A stretch of DNA of 32,981 bases from Flavobacteriales bacterium (GCA_947463125.1 CANHQZ010000023.1:1-32981), one strand, 5' to 3'. Shown: positions 23,099-31,337, numbered from the stretch's first letter. Made by a program: numbers and translations. The notes: generated by a model not told the origin, from the letters alone.

Positions 23099-25318
23099 TT
23101 AAGAATCCCTTCTGGGTCCACGGTCATCGCGGTGCTCGCGACGGGGTCCGCGGTCTCCGCCACCTTCACGGCGCTCACGGGGTGCAGGCTCCACGTAGCC
23201 CTCGGGCTTGGGAAGCAACACCTTGCGGCTGAGACGGAACTTACCAGTCTTCTTGTCAATTTCGATAAGTTTCACATCCAGTTTGTCGCCTTCTTTTAAC
23301 ACACCTTCCATGCTACCCAGACGCTCCCAGGTGATTTCGCTGATGTGCAGCAGGCCGTCTTTTCCGGGCATAAACTCAACAAAGGCACCGAAGTCCATGA
23401 TGTTTTTCACGGTTCCGTGGTAGGTTTCACCCACCTCAGGTACAGCCACAATGGCCCTTACCATGCCGCTGGCGATGCGCATAGCCTCGCCGTTGCTGCT
23501 GAATATTTCCACAAATCCCTTTCCGTCGCGCTCTTCAATGGCCACTTTGGCTCCGGATTTTGCCTGAATATCCTGCACTACCTTACCACCCGGACCGATT
23601 ACGGCACCGATGTATTCTTTTTCAATCTCTATTACTTCCACACGGGGTGCATGCGGCTTCATCTCGGGGCGGGGAGCCGTGATAGCTTTGCTCATTTCAC
23701 CCAGAATGTGCAGCCTGCCTTCGCGGGCCTGTTGCAACGCCTGGTAAACCATGTCCCACTTCAAACCATTAATCTTGATATCCATCTGGCAAGCAGTAAT
23801 CCCTTCGGTGGTTCCTACTACCTTGAAGTCCATATCGCCCAGGTGATCTTCATCGCCCAGAATGTCGCTAAGAATGGCGTATTTGTCAGAACCTTCCTTG
23901 CTAATCAGGCCCATGGCAATACCACTCACCGCTTTTTTAATGGGAATACCGGCATCCATCAGAGCCATAGAACCGGCACATACGGTAGCCATTGAGCTGG
24001 AACCATTACTTTCCAGAATATCGCTCACAATACGCAGTACGTAAGGAACATCATTGGGAACCATTTTCTTGATACCGCGCAGGGCAAGGTTTCCGTGGCC
24101 GATTTCGCGGCGTCCGGGGCCTCTGTTGGGACGAACCTCACCGGTACTGAAGCCGGGGAAGTTGTAGTGCAGCATGAAACGGTTGTAACCGTAAAGCATG
24201 GGTGCATCCAGCAGCTGCTCATCCATCTTGCTTCCCAGTGTTACGCTGGTCAGGGACTGGGTTTCACCGCGGGTAAACACCGAGCTTCCGTGGGCTGCGG
24301 GCAGATAATCCACTTCGCAGTTGATGGGGCGAATCTGGGTAGAGCTTCTGCCATCGAGGCGGCGGCCGGTTTCCAGAATCATATCGCGCATAACGTGGTA
24401 TTCAGCCTCGTGGAAATACTTTTTCACCAGGCTCTTTTTCAGGTCGGCATCTTCGGCACCTTCAAAGCGGGTGAGATACTGATCCAGAATGGCACGAAAC
24501 GCTTCATGACGGTCGCTTTTGGCACTGCCGCTTTCAGCTACCTTGCGAAGCTCAGGGCTGCAATCTGCGATTACCTGTTTGCGGAGGTCTTCATCGTTGG
24601 TTTCGTGGTTGTACTCACGGGTTGCCTTGCGGCCACCCAGCATTTCCACAAACTTGATTTGCTCTGCACACTGGCGCTTAATCGCTTCATGGCCAAATTT
24701 CAGGGCTTCGAGGAAGTCAGCCTCGGAAACTTCATCCATTTCACCTTCCACCATGTTAATGTCGTGGGCGGTACCGCCAACCAGCATATCAATGTCGGAT
24801 TTCTCCAGCTCTTCCTTGGTAGGGTTGATAATAAATTTACCGTCAATACGACCTACGCGCACTTCGCTGATAGGACCCATAAAAGGAATGTCGGTCAGCA
24901 TCAAAGCGGTACTGGCAGCCAGACCCACATAGGTATCGGGGAGGATGTTCTCATCAGAGCTGATAAGGAACAGATTCACCTGGGTGTCACCGTGATAATC
25001 TTCGGGGAACAAAGGACGAAGGCAACGGTCTACCAGACGTGAAATCAGCACCTCATAATCGGTGAGCTTGGCTTCGCGGCGGTGAAAACTGCCAGGGATG
25101 CGGCCTACAGCGGCAAATTTTTCCTGATAATCAACACTGAGGGGCAAAAAGTCAATGCCTTCGCGGGCATCATAGTTACTTACTACGGTAGCCAGAATCA
25201 TGGTTTTGCCTACTTTCAGTACGCAACTGCCGTGGGCTTGTCTGGCCAGACGACCGGTTTCAATTTCGATGATTTTACCATCGCCGGTGTCAAATTGGGT
25301 TTTTTGTATGTTTAGCAT
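23099..25318 (-). CDS. pnp: Polynucleotide phosphorylase
   Basis: This 739-residue 3'-to-5' exoribonuclease degrades RNA with phosphate to nucleoside diphosphates and works as a ring-shaped trimer. Two RNase PH domains flank a helical linker; the second has ILGDEDHLGDMDFKVVGT with the catalytic aspartates. A KH domain (IGAVIGPGGKVVQDIQ) and an S1 domain (GTVKNIMDFGAFVEFMPGKDGLLHISEI) follow. The last 28 residues (712-739) are a low-complexity Arg/Gly/Asp tail with RGPRRE and RGPRRD, resembling the tail of the PSP1 protein in this window. It follows rpsO in the conserved order, separated by a hairpin at 25334-25373 that may act as terminator or attenuator. A strong terminator follows. Confidence 0.98.
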   Translation of the reverse strand: MLNIQKTQFDTGDGKIIEIETGRLARQAHGSCVLKVGKTMILATVVSNYDAREGIDFLPLSVDYQEKFAAVGRIPGSFHRREAKLTDYEVLISRLVDRCLRPLFPEDYHGDTQVNLFLISSDENILPDTYVGLAASTALMLTDIPFMGPISEVRVGRIDGKFIINPTKEELEKSDIDMLVGGTAHDINMVEGEMDEVSEADFLEALKFGHEAIKRQCAEQIKFVEMLGGRKATREYNHETNDEDLRKQVIADCSPELRKVAESGSAKSDRHEAFRAILDQYLTRFEGAEDADLKKSLVKKYFHEAEYHVMRDMILETGRRLDGRSSTQIRPINCEVDYLPAAHGSSVFTRGETQSLTSVTLGSKMDEQLLDAPMLYGYNRFMLHYNFPGFSTGEVRPNRGPGRREIGHGNLALRGIKKMVPNDVPYVLRIVSDILESNGSSSMATVCAGSMALMDAGIPIKKAVSGIAMGLISKEGSDKYAILSDILGDEDHLGDMDFKVVGTTEGITACQMDIKINGLKWDMVYQALQQAREGRLHILGEMSKAITAPRPEMKPHAPRVEVIEIEKEYIGAVIGPGGKVVQDIQAKSGAKVAIEERDGKGFVEIFSSNGEAMRIASGMVRAIVAVPEVGETYHGTVKNIMDFGAFVEFMPGKDGLLHISEITWERLGSMEGVLKEGDKLDVKLIEIDKKTGKFRLSRKVLLPKPEGYVEPAPRERREGGGDRGPRREHRDDRGPRRDS

Positions 25319-25333
25319 AGTATTTATTTACGT

Positions 25334-25373
25334 AAAAAGCCCCGATACGCCGGAAGGCGTGCGGGGCTTTTCT
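25334..25373 (-). terminator. Hairpin between rpsO and pnp (terminator or attenuator)
   Basis: A two-part stem: outer AAAAGCCCCG/CGGGGCTTTT (25335-25344 with 25362-25371) and inner ACGCC/GGCGT (25347-25351 with 25356-25360). On the minus strand it is followed by TTTTT. It lies in the rpsO-pnp spacer, upstream of the pnp ATG. Confidence 0.85.
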
Positions 25374-25407
25374 TATTAAGGGGGTCAATGGAGACGAGGC
25401 GGGAAGA

Positions 25408-25677
25408 TTACTTCCTGATGCCCAGTTCCTTGATGAGTGCGCGGTACTTGAAAATGTCTTTCTTGGCCAGGTAATTCAGCAGGCTGCGGCGCTTACCTAC
25501 CAGCGCAATCAGGGCACGCTCGGCACTTTTGTCCTTGCGCTGACCTTTCAAATGGCCGCTGATGTAGTTGATACGCTCGGTAAACATAGCAACCTGTGCT
25601 TCAGTGCTGCCTGTGTTCTTTTCGCTGCCGCCAAACTTAGCAAAGATTTCTTTTTTCTGTTGGGTTGTCAGATGCAT
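25408..25677 (-). CDS. rpsO: 30S ribosomal protein S15 (uS15)
   Basis: This 89-residue primary 16S rRNA-binding protein of the small-subunit platform has the family landmarks GSTEAQVAMFTERINYISGHLK and GKRRSLLNYLAKKD, and the usual length. The open frame extends upstream to 25794, but the ATG at 25677 (MHLTTQQKKEI) gives the normal protein and leaves the exact -7 element TATTTTTG at 25697-25704 outside the gene. It is followed by pnp, as in many bacteria. The upstream neighbour gmd is on the same strand and ends in its own hairpin, so rpsO starts a new unit. Confidence 0.98.
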   Translation of the reverse strand: MHLTTQQKKEIFAKFGGSEKNTGSTEAQVAMFTERINYISGHLKGQRKDKSAERALIALVGKRRSLLNYLAKKDIFKYRALIKELGIRK

Positions 25678-25696
25678 GTGTTCGTAAAATGGGCAG

Positions 25697-25704
25697 CAAA
25701 AATA
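25697..25704 (-). promoter_or_regulatory. -7 promoter element of rpsO
   Basis: The minus strand reads TATTTTTG, an exact TAnnTTTG match, ending 19 nt before the rpsO ATG. Confidence 0.55.
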
Positions 25705-25717
25705 ATGCTTTTTTCGT

Positions 25718-25741
25718 AATATCCCGCACTGCGGGTATATT
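25718..25741 (-). terminator. Probable terminator hairpin of gmd
   Basis: CCCGC (25723-25727) and GCGGG (25731-25735) pair around a 3-nt loop, extended by an A/T stem with one bulge. It lies about 55 nt after the gmd stop and before the rpsO promoter. The T-run on the minus strand is poor, so it is weak. Confidence 0.5.
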
Positions 25742-25794
25742 TTTTTGTGAGATTTACCGTCTTTTGGAAAGTTGTCAAATCTATAACCGTACAA

Positions 25795-26931
25795 TTATTC
25801 GAAATAATTGCGGGTGTAGAAGCCTCCCTTGCGCAGGTAATCTTGTTTCTTCATGAGCTGCAGATCGCTCTGCATCATGTCTTTTACCAAATCATCCAGG
25901 GTGTGGCGGGGTGTCCAGCCCAGTTTTTCACGGGCCTTGGTGGCATCACCCAGCAAAAGGTCCACCTCGGTAGGCCGGAAATAGCGGGGATCGACGCAAA
26001 CCAGCTCTCTGCCGGGTTTCAGGTGTGCAATATCCAGACCGCATGCCTCTGCTTTTTGTTCATCCACAAAACCCAAAATACCCTTTTCTTCCACGCCGGT
26101 GCCGTGAAACTCAATACCCAGACCTACTTCGCTGAATGCCTTGCGCACAAAATCGCGGATTTCTGTGGTATGGCCTGTAGCAATAACAAAATCTTCGGGA
26201 TTATCCTGTTGCAAAATCAGGTACATGGCCTCTACATAATCTTTGGCGTGACCCCAGTCGCGCTTGCTGTTGAGGTTGCCCAGATACAGTTTTTCCTGAA
26301 GGCCCAGTGCTATTCTTGAGGCAGCACGCGTAATCTTGCGGGTTACAAACGTTTCTCCGCGGATGGGGCTCTCGTGGTTAAATAAGATACCGTTGCAAGC
26401 ATACATTTTATAGGCTTCACGGTAATTTACCGTAATCCAATAGGCATACATTTTGGCCACAGCATAGGGGCTGCGGGGATAGAAGGGCGTGGTTTCGCTT
26501 TGTGGAACTGCCTGTACCAGACCATACAATTCTGATGTGCTGGCCTGATAAATGCGGGTTTTGTTGGTCAGTCCCAAAATGCGTACCGCTTCCAGAATAC
26601 GCAGTGTTCCCAATGCGTCGCTGTTGGCTGTATATTCAGGAGTTTCAAAACTCACCTGTACATGGCTTTGGGCAGCCAGGTTGTAGATTTCATCGGGCTG
26701 TACCTCCTGAATGATACGGATCAGGTTGGTAGAGTCGGTTAAATCGCCATAGTGCAGGTGCATCTTGGCACCAGGCATGTGCGGATCTTCGTAAATATGG
26801 TCAATGCGGTCGGTATTAAACAGCGAGCTTCTGCGTTTGATACCATGTACCACGTATCCTTTTTTCAGGAGAAATTCTGCCAGATAGGCCCCGTCCTGTC
26901 CGGTAATGCCGGTAATGAGTGCAGTTTTCAT
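25795..26931 (-). CDS. gmd: GDP-mannose 4,6-dehydratase
   Basis: This 378-residue short-chain dehydrogenase/reductase converts GDP-mannose to GDP-4-keto-6-deoxymannose, the first step to GDP-fucose and related sugars. The NADP-binding motif is GITGQDG at 8-14. The catalytic residues Thr132, Glu134, Tyr156 and Lys160 fall at the same numbers as in the E. coli enzyme (STSELYG and PYAVAK). The C-terminal [13 protein letters not shown] is also typical. The open frame begins upstream, but the ATG at 26931 is right for the family and has an exact -7 box 6 nt before it. The usual partner fcl (GDP-fucose synthase) is not next to it. The product may serve surface polysaccharide or glycoprotein synthesis. 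Confidence 0.97.
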   Translation of the reverse strand: MKTALITGITGQDGAYLAEFLLKKGYVVHGIKRRSSLFNTDRIDHIYEDPHMPGAKMHLHYGDLTDSTNLIRIIQEVQPDEIYNLAAQSHVQVSFETPEYTANSDALGTLRILEAVRILGLTNKTRIYQASTSELYGLVQAVPQSETTPFYPRSPYAVAKMYAYWITVNYREAYKMYACNGILFNHESPIRGETFVTRKITRAASRIALGLQEKLYLGNLNSKRDWGHAKDYVEAMYLILQQDNPEDFVIATGHTTEIRDFVRKAFSEVGLGIEFHGTGVEEKGILGFVDEQKAEACGLDIAHLKPGRELVCVDPRYFRPTEVDLLLGDATKAREKLGWTPRHTLDDLVKDMMQSDLQLMKKQDYLRKGGFYTRNYFE

Positions 26932-26937
26932 GCACGG

Positions 26938-26945
26938 CAAAAATA
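26938..26945 (-). promoter_or_regulatory. -7 promoter element of gmd
   Basis: The minus strand reads TATTTTTG, an exact TAnnTTTG match, ending 6 nt before the gmd ATG, so the transcript should have almost no leader. Confidence 0.6.
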
Positions 26946-27053
26946 CAACATGAGAGCAGATATTGGGTTTTTTGCTTTGATGTGCCGGCAATAATGCATT
27001 TTATACTCTGATTTTGCATGTTTAAAATAGTGCACCCGGCGAAAACCAAAATC

Positions 27054-27082
27054 AAAAAAGCCCGGTTTCCCGGGCTTTTTTT
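27054..27082 (-). terminator. Terminator of the superoxide dismutase gene
   Basis: GCCCGG/CCGGGC (27060-27065 with 27070-27075) forms a hairpin flanked by A6 and T7. It starts 14 nt after the gene end and can work in both directions. Confidence 0.9.
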
Positions 27083-27096
27083 GTTATTCAGGTTGC

Positions 27097-27699
27097 TTAA
27101 TGTGCTGCAGTATAAAGCTCAGCCACTTTTTTCCAGTTTACCACATTCCACCATGCATTGATGTAATCCGGGCGGCGGTTCTGGTAGTGCAGATAATACG
27201 CGTGTTCCCACACATCCAGACCCAAAATGGGTGTGCCTTTTACATCGGCTATATCCATCAGGGGGTTGTCCTGGTTTGGGGTGCTGGTCACAACCAGTTT
27301 TCCGTCGTGAACTACCAGCCAGGCCCAGCCTGAACCAAAACGGGTAGTCGCTGCGGTATTGAACTGCTCTTTGAATGATTCTACACTTCCAAAAGCGGCA
27401 GTGATGTCAGCCAGCAGCTTGCCTTCGGGGTTTCCGCCGCCTGCAGGACTCATCAGCTGCCAAAAAAGGCTGTGGTTCCAGTGGCCTCCGCCATTGTTGC
27501 GAACCGCCATGCTGTGTTTGCTCACATTGGCCATAAGCTCTTCCAGGCTCTTGCCTTCACCTGCATTGCCTTTCACGGCATTGTTCAGGTTGTTTACATA
27601 CGCCTGATGGTGTTTTCCGTGATGGATTTCCATGGTCCTGGCGTCAATATGGGGCTCCAGGGCCGCAAATTCGTAGGGGAGTGATGGTAATTCAAACAT
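27097..27699 (-). CDS. sodA: Superoxide dismutase, Fe/Mn family
   Basis: This 200-residue enzyme dismutates superoxide to peroxide and oxygen. Metal ligands are His26 (EIHHGKHH), His76 (GHWNHSLFW), Asp162 and His166 (LDVWEHAYY). The Gly-rich [10 protein letters not shown] and the Gln in PNQDNPL (Gln143) are features of manganese or cambialistic members rather than strict iron enzymes; metal use is inferred. There is no signal peptide, so it is cytoplasmic. It has its own exact -7 box and terminator. It is divergent from pnuC with 77 bp between the starts. It works together with KatG, which removes the peroxide formed. Confidence 0.97.
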   Translation of the reverse strand: MFELPSLPYEFAALEPHIDARTMEIHHGKHHQAYVNNLNNAVKGNAGEGKSLEELMANVSKHSMAVRNNGGGHWNHSLFWQLMSPAGGGNPEGKLLADITAAFGSVESFKEQFNTAATTRFGSGWAWLVVHDGKLVVTSTPNQDNPLMDIADVKGTPILGLDVWEHAYYLHYQNRRPDYINAWWNVVNWKKVAELYTAAH

Positions 27700-27722
27700 A
27701 TTAATAGGTTTTATTCAGGTAA

Positions 27723-27730
27723 CAAAGTTA
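27723..27730 (-). promoter_or_regulatory. -7 promoter element of the superoxide dismutase gene
   Basis: The minus strand reads TAACTTTG, an exact TAnnTTTG match, ending 23 nt before the ATG at 27699. Confidence 0.5.
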
Positions 27731-27736
27731 AGCAAG

Positions 27737-27768
27737 TTTGGTTCGTTGTGCACATAGCCTGATTTTTG
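27737..27768 (+). promoter_or_regulatory. Promoter of pnuC
   Basis: TTTG (27737-27740) is followed after 20 nt by GATTTTTG (27761-27768), one mismatch from TAnnTTTG. The box ends 8 nt before the TTG start at 27777 and supports that start. Confidence 0.55.
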
Positions 27769-27776
27769 CAGTCAGA

Positions 27777-28349
27777 TTGCCCACAACCATCAGTATAGCA
27801 CTCCTGGTCGAAATTGCCGCCGTCGTTTTGTCGCTGGCCGGGGTGCTGCTGGCTATTAAACCCTACACAGCAAACTGGCCTGCAGCCATGGCAGGAACCC
27901 TGCTGTATGCCTGGATTTTTTACGATTGCCGGCTGTATTCTGATATGGTTTTGCAGTTTATTTTTGTGGGTGTACAGGCCTACGGCTGGTGGCAATGGTC
28001 AGACAAAACCAGCCGGGAGATACCCATTTCATCTTGCACAGCCCGACGACGGGTTTTAGAAGGGGTTGTTTTCCTTACTGGCTGGTACTTATGGACCCGC
28101 CTGCTATTAATGTGGGCGCCGAATGCCACTGCCCCCTGGCTCGACAGCTTCACCGCTTCACTCAGCGTTTGGGCTATTTCACTGCAGGCTCGAAGGAAAT
28201 GGGAAAACTGGATTCTGTGGCTTCTGGCCGATACAATATATATTCCTCTCTACATTTCAGTCGGCAAACCCTTGACAGCCGGGCTTTATGCCATGTTTTT
28301 GGTGCTTGCGTTCATGGGCCTGCGTTCGTGGTATCGTCAGCGGGTGTGA
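27777..28349 (+). CDS. pnuC: PnuC-family nicotinamide riboside/mononucleotide transporter
   Basis: This 190-residue inner-membrane protein of about seven helices imports an NAD precursor, usually nicotinamide riboside, by facilitated diffusion. The segments VEIAAVVLSLAGVLLAIK, NWPAAMAGTLLYAWIFY, LYSDMVLQFIFVGVQAYGWWQW and DTIYIPLYISVGKPLTAGLYAMFLVLAFMGLRSW follow the PnuC pattern closely, including the tryptophan-rich YGWWQW loop. No ATG precedes the first helix. I start it at the TTG at 27777 because a good promoter ends just before it; an in-frame TTG at 27738 lies inside that promoter. No NadR or TPP riboswitch gene is adjacent, so whether the substrate is an NAD precursor or thiamine (the PnuT branch) is not settled. 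Confidence 0.85.
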   Translation: MPTTISIALLVEIAAVVLSLAGVLLAIKPYTANWPAAMAGTLLYAWIFYDCRLYSDMVLQFIFVGVQAYGWWQWSDKTSREIPISSCTARRRVLEGVVFLTGWYLWTRLLLMWAPNATAPWLDSFTASLSVWAISLQARRKWENWILWLLADTIYIPLYISVGKPLTAGLYAMFLVLAFMGLRSWYRQRV

Positions 28350-28360
28350 ACTTTTATCCC

Positions 28361-28368
28361 TATTTTTG
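28361..28368 (+). promoter_or_regulatory. -7 promoter element of the PSP1-domain gene
   Basis: TATTTTTG matches TAnnTTTG exactly. It lies 54 nt before the ATG at 28423 and 12 nt after the pnuC stop, so the gene need not depend on the pnuC transcript. Confidence 0.5.
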
Positions 28369-28422
28369 CGAGGAAGGTGAAGGCAAGCTTGCAAGATCCG
28401 GCTTTTCGAATAATAAAATAAT

Positions 28423-29739
28423 ATGGGATGTTCATCTTGTGGTACCAAATCGGGGGGCGGCTGCTCGCCTGCCGGTTGTAAAAGCAACGGTACCTGCGGC
28501 ACATCGGGGTGCAATGCCCTGAATGTATATGACTGGTTCAGGGACATGGAGCTCCCGGACGATTTTGTGGCTTTCAACATTGTTGAGGTAAGGTTCAAAG
28601 GTTCGCGCAAGGAGTTTTTCAGAAATGTAAACAACCTGGATCTTTACACCGGCGATTATGTAGCCGTTGAGAGCTCTGTGGGATATGACATTGGTACGGT
28701 TTCCGCGACCGGCGAAATTGTGCGCCTGCAGCTCAAAAAATATAGGGTTCAGGAAGATTCCGAGCGCATTTTACCCATTATCCGCAAAGCTTCAGATAAA
28801 GATCTGGAAAAAAACGATGAGGTAAAAAAGAAAGAAAATGCCACACTGGAAAGAGCCCGCACCATTGCGTTCCGCCTGAATTTGCAGATGAAAATCAGCG
28901 ATATTGAAATTCAAGGAGATGGGCGCAAGGTGATTTTCTTTTACACCGCCGAACAACGCGTGGATTTCCGCGAACTGATACGCCTGTATGCCGATGAATT
29001 CCGCATGAAAATTGAAATGCGACACATCAGCTACCGTGAAGAGGCATCCCGCCTGGGCGGCATCGGCGTGTGCGGACGTCAGCTTTGCTGCAGCACCTGG
29101 CTCACCGATTACAAAATGGTCACTACCGGTGCGGCCCGTGTTCAGAACCTGAGTATCAACATGGAAAAGCTGGCAGGCCAGTGCGGCCGCCTGAAATGCT
29201 GCCTCAATTATGAACTGGACCTGTACGTAGAAGCCCTGGATAAATTCCCCAAGGCAAAAGTGGTAAAGCTTGAAACCGCTACAGGCGTGGCCTATAGCCG
29301 CAAGACGGATATTCTTAAACAACTGATGTGGTTCAGTTACGAAGACAGTCAGACATGGATTGCCCTTGCTGTAGATAAGGTAAAAGAGTACATGGAAGAC
29401 AACAAGCAGGGCAAAACCATTCCGCCATTGCAGGACATTGCTGCAGCAAGCCAGGTGATGGAACAGGTGGCTGCTGCACCGGAATTTATCGGAGGGTCCG
29501 AACTGCTGGAAGACAGGGAAATGGAAGCCGAGATCCGCAAAAGCCGGCAGGAAAAAGGCCGCCATCCCCATCCGCACAACAAAGGCGGACAGCACCGTAA
29601 TCCCAATCAGGGCGGAAACCCACAAGGCAAACCTCACCATCGCGGACCGGATAACCGGGGCCCACGAAGAGACAACAGAGGTCCTCGCCCACCGCACCAA
29701 AACAAGGGTCCTAAACCCAACAATCCGCCAAACACCTGA
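28423..29739 (+). CDS. PSP1-domain protein, RicT (YaaT)-like, with Cys-rich head and basic tail
   Basis: This is a 438-residue cytoplasmic protein. The core, about residues 45-275, is the PSP1/RicT domain: LYTGDYVAVESSVGYDIGTV, LQMKISDIEIQGDGRKVIFFYTAEQRVDFRELIR and the cysteine pairs GVCGRQLCCSTW (Cys217, 222, 223) and CGRLKCCLNYE (Cys254, 259, 260). In B. subtilis RicT belongs to the RicAFT complex, which binds Fe-S clusters and helps RNase Y mature mRNAs. Two additions stand out: an N-terminal head with six cysteines (3, 6, 14, 19, 25, 30), and a disordered tail (380-438) rich in His, Pro, Asn, Gly and Arg containing RGPRRD. No ricA or ricF homologue lies nearby. The domain call is firm; the role in this phylum is inferred. 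Confidence 0.88.
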   Translation: MGCSSCGTKSGGGCSPAGCKSNGTCGTSGCNALNVYDWFRDMELPDDFVAFNIVEVRFKGSRKEFFRNVNNLDLYTGDYVAVESSVGYDIGTVSATGEIVRLQLKKYRVQEDSERILPIIRKASDKDLEKNDEVKKKENATLERARTIAFRLNLQMKISDIEIQGDGRKVIFFYTAEQRVDFRELIRLYADEFRMKIEMRHISYREEASRLGGIGVCGRQLCCSTWLTDYKMVTTGAARVQNLSINMEKLAGQCGRLKCCLNYELDLYVEALDKFPKAKVVKLETATGVAYSRKTDILKQLMWFSYEDSQTWIALAVDKVKEYMEDNKQGKTIPPLQDIAAASQVMEQVAAAPEFIGGSELLEDREMEAEIRKSRQEKGRHPHPHNKGGQHRNPNQGGNPQGKPHHRGPDNRGPRRDNRGPRPPHQNKGPKPNNPPNT

Positions 29740-29743
29740 TTTA

Positions 29744-29775
29744 TTTGCAATAAAACCGGCTTTGCATTAATATTG
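29744..29775 (+). promoter_or_regulatory. Promoter of the GH3-family gene
   Basis: TTTG (29744-29747) is followed after exactly 20 nt by TAATATTG (29768-29775), one mismatch from the -7 consensus. The start codon follows after 22 nt. Confidence 0.55.
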
Positions 29776-29797
29776 ATGCCCTTTTTGCCCACCCAGC

Positions 29798-31300
29798 ATG
29801 ATTGCCCCGGTTATACACTGGTACTTTAAACAGCGTCATCAGGACATCCTTCTGATGGCTTCCCGCGCGGCAGACAGCCAGGACGTCTGGTTTGAATATC
29901 TCCTGGATAAGGGAAAAGATACTGCCTACGGCGAATCGCTCGGCTTCAGAAACATTCGAACCTACGAGCAATGGTGCCAAACCGTACCCGTTGCTTCGTA
30001 CGAAGGCCTGAAACCCTGGATTGAACGTACTATGGCCGGCGAACAAGGCCTGCTCTGGCCCGAAGAAATTACCTGGTTTGCCAAAAGCAGCGGCACCACG
30101 GGCAATACCGCCAAATTCATACCCATTAGTTACGAAAGCCTCGAAGACAATCATTTTAAAGGCTCCAAAGAAATACTGACGCTTTTCTGCCATGAAAATC
30201 CGGATTCGGAAATGTTTCAGGGAAAAGCCCTGCTCATTGGCGGCAGCCATAAAATCAATCAGCTCAATGCACGCGGCTATTATGGCGATTTGAGTGCCGT
30301 TTTGATGAACCACATGCCGGCATGGGCCAATTTCAAGTCTACACCGGACATGAATATTGCCCTGATGGATAACTGGGAGGAAAAGGTGGAAAGCATGGCA
30401 CAAGCTACCATCAACGAGGATGTTACCAGCATCAGCGGTGTGCCTACCTGGACCCTGGTGCTGTTTAAAAGAATACTTGAAATCACAGGGAAAAAGAACA
30501 TGCACGAGGTATGGCCAAACCTTGAGCTATTCATACACGGCGGCGTTAGCTTCACGCCCTACCGCGAACAGTTTAAGCAACTGCTACCCGACCCGAAAAT
30601 GCGCTACCTGGAAACCTACAATGCCAGCGAAGGTTTCTTTGGTGTTCAGTTCTCTCCTGCAAGTCCCGACATGCTACTGATGACCGACCATGGGGTATTT
30701 TATGAGTTCTACCCAGTAAACGAAGGTCCGGAGGCCGCCATTCCTTTAAAAGAAGTAAAACCCGGAGTGAACTATGCTGTTCTGATTACCACCACCGGCG
30801 GACTTTGGCGATACAACCTGGGCGATACCATCCAGTTTAGCAGCACAAATCCTTACTTATTCAAAATATCCGGACGTACCAAGCTGTATATCAACGCCTT
30901 TGGCGAAGAACTGGTTATTGAAAATGCGGATACTGCCATTGCGGCCGCAGCCGCAGAAACAAAGGCTGTAGTGGAAGACTATACCGCCGCACCTGTGTTC
31001 ATGACCGAAACAGAACCCGGACACGAATGGCTGATTGAGTTTTCTGCCCCTCCGGCAGACCTTGCTGAATTTACCCGTTTGCTCGACGAATATCTCAAAA
31101 CCTGCAACGGCGATTATGCAGCGAAAAGACAAGGCGACCTGGCCATGAAAATGCCCAAAGTCAAAGCCGTTCCGTCAGGTACTTTTCAGCAGTGGCTTAA
31201 ACAAAAAGGCAAGCTGGGTGGGCAACACAAAGTTCCGCGCCTGAGCAATGACAGAAACATTATTGACGAGGTACTGCAAAGCCTGCAGCAACCCGCCTGA
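29798..31300 (+). CDS. GH3 (auxin-responsive) family acyl-adenylate enzyme
   Basis: This 500-residue protein belongs to the GH3 branch of the ANL adenylating superfamily (not glycoside hydrolase family 3). Motifs in order: FAKSSGTTGNTAKFIP (94-109), the ATP P-loop; YNASEG (274-279), adenine and substrate binding; TTGGLWRYNLGDTIQF and SGRTKLYINAFGEEL further on, the hinge and GH3 signature. Plant members conjugate amino acids to auxin or jasmonate through an acyl-AMP intermediate. Bacterial homologues are common in Bacteroidota but their substrates are unknown. There is no signal peptide. A good promoter precedes it, and kbl follows from its own promoter 37 nt after the stop, so the two need not share a pathway. 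Confidence 0.88.
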   Translation: MIAPVIHWYFKQRHQDILLMASRAADSQDVWFEYLLDKGKDTAYGESLGFRNIRTYEQWCQTVPVASYEGLKPWIERTMAGEQGLLWPEEITWFAKSSGTTGNTAKFIPISYESLEDNHFKGSKEILTLFCHENPDSEMFQGKALLIGGSHKINQLNARGYYGDLSAVLMNHMPAWANFKSTPDMNIALMDNWEEKVESMAQATINEDVTSISGVPTWTLVLFKRILEITGKKNMHEVWPNLELFIHGGVSFTPYREQFKQLLPDPKMRYLETYNASEGFFGVQFSPASPDMLLMTDHGVFYEFYPVNEGPEAAIPLKEVKPGVNYAVLITTTGGLWRYNLGDTIQFSSTNPYLFKISGRTKLYINAFGEELVIENADTAIAAAAAETKAVVEDYTAAPVFMTETEPGHEWLIEFSAPPADLAEFTRLLDEYLKTCNGDYAAKRQGDLAMKMPKVKAVPSGTFQQWLKQKGKLGGQHKVPRLSNDRNIIDEVLQSLQQPA

Positions 31301-31302
31301 GA

Positions 31303-31333
31303 TTGGTCATCTCAAAAGCCCTTTGTATCTTCG
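31303..31333 (+). promoter_or_regulatory. Promoter of kbl
   Basis: TTGG (31303-31306) is followed after 19 nt by TATCTTCG (31326-31333), one mismatch from TAnnTTTG. The box ends only 4 nt before the ATG at 31338, so the mRNA is probably leaderless. Confidence 0.55.
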
Positions 31334-31337
31334 CCCC

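Noticed and set aside
24095-25042. A 315-codon plus-strand open frame within pnp
   Set aside because: It lies wholly opposite the conserved pnp gene and gives no recognisable protein.
28792-29700. A 302-codon minus-strand open frame opposite the PSP1 gene
   Set aside because: It is antisense to a conserved gene and is caused by the regular codon pattern there; the product has no domain.
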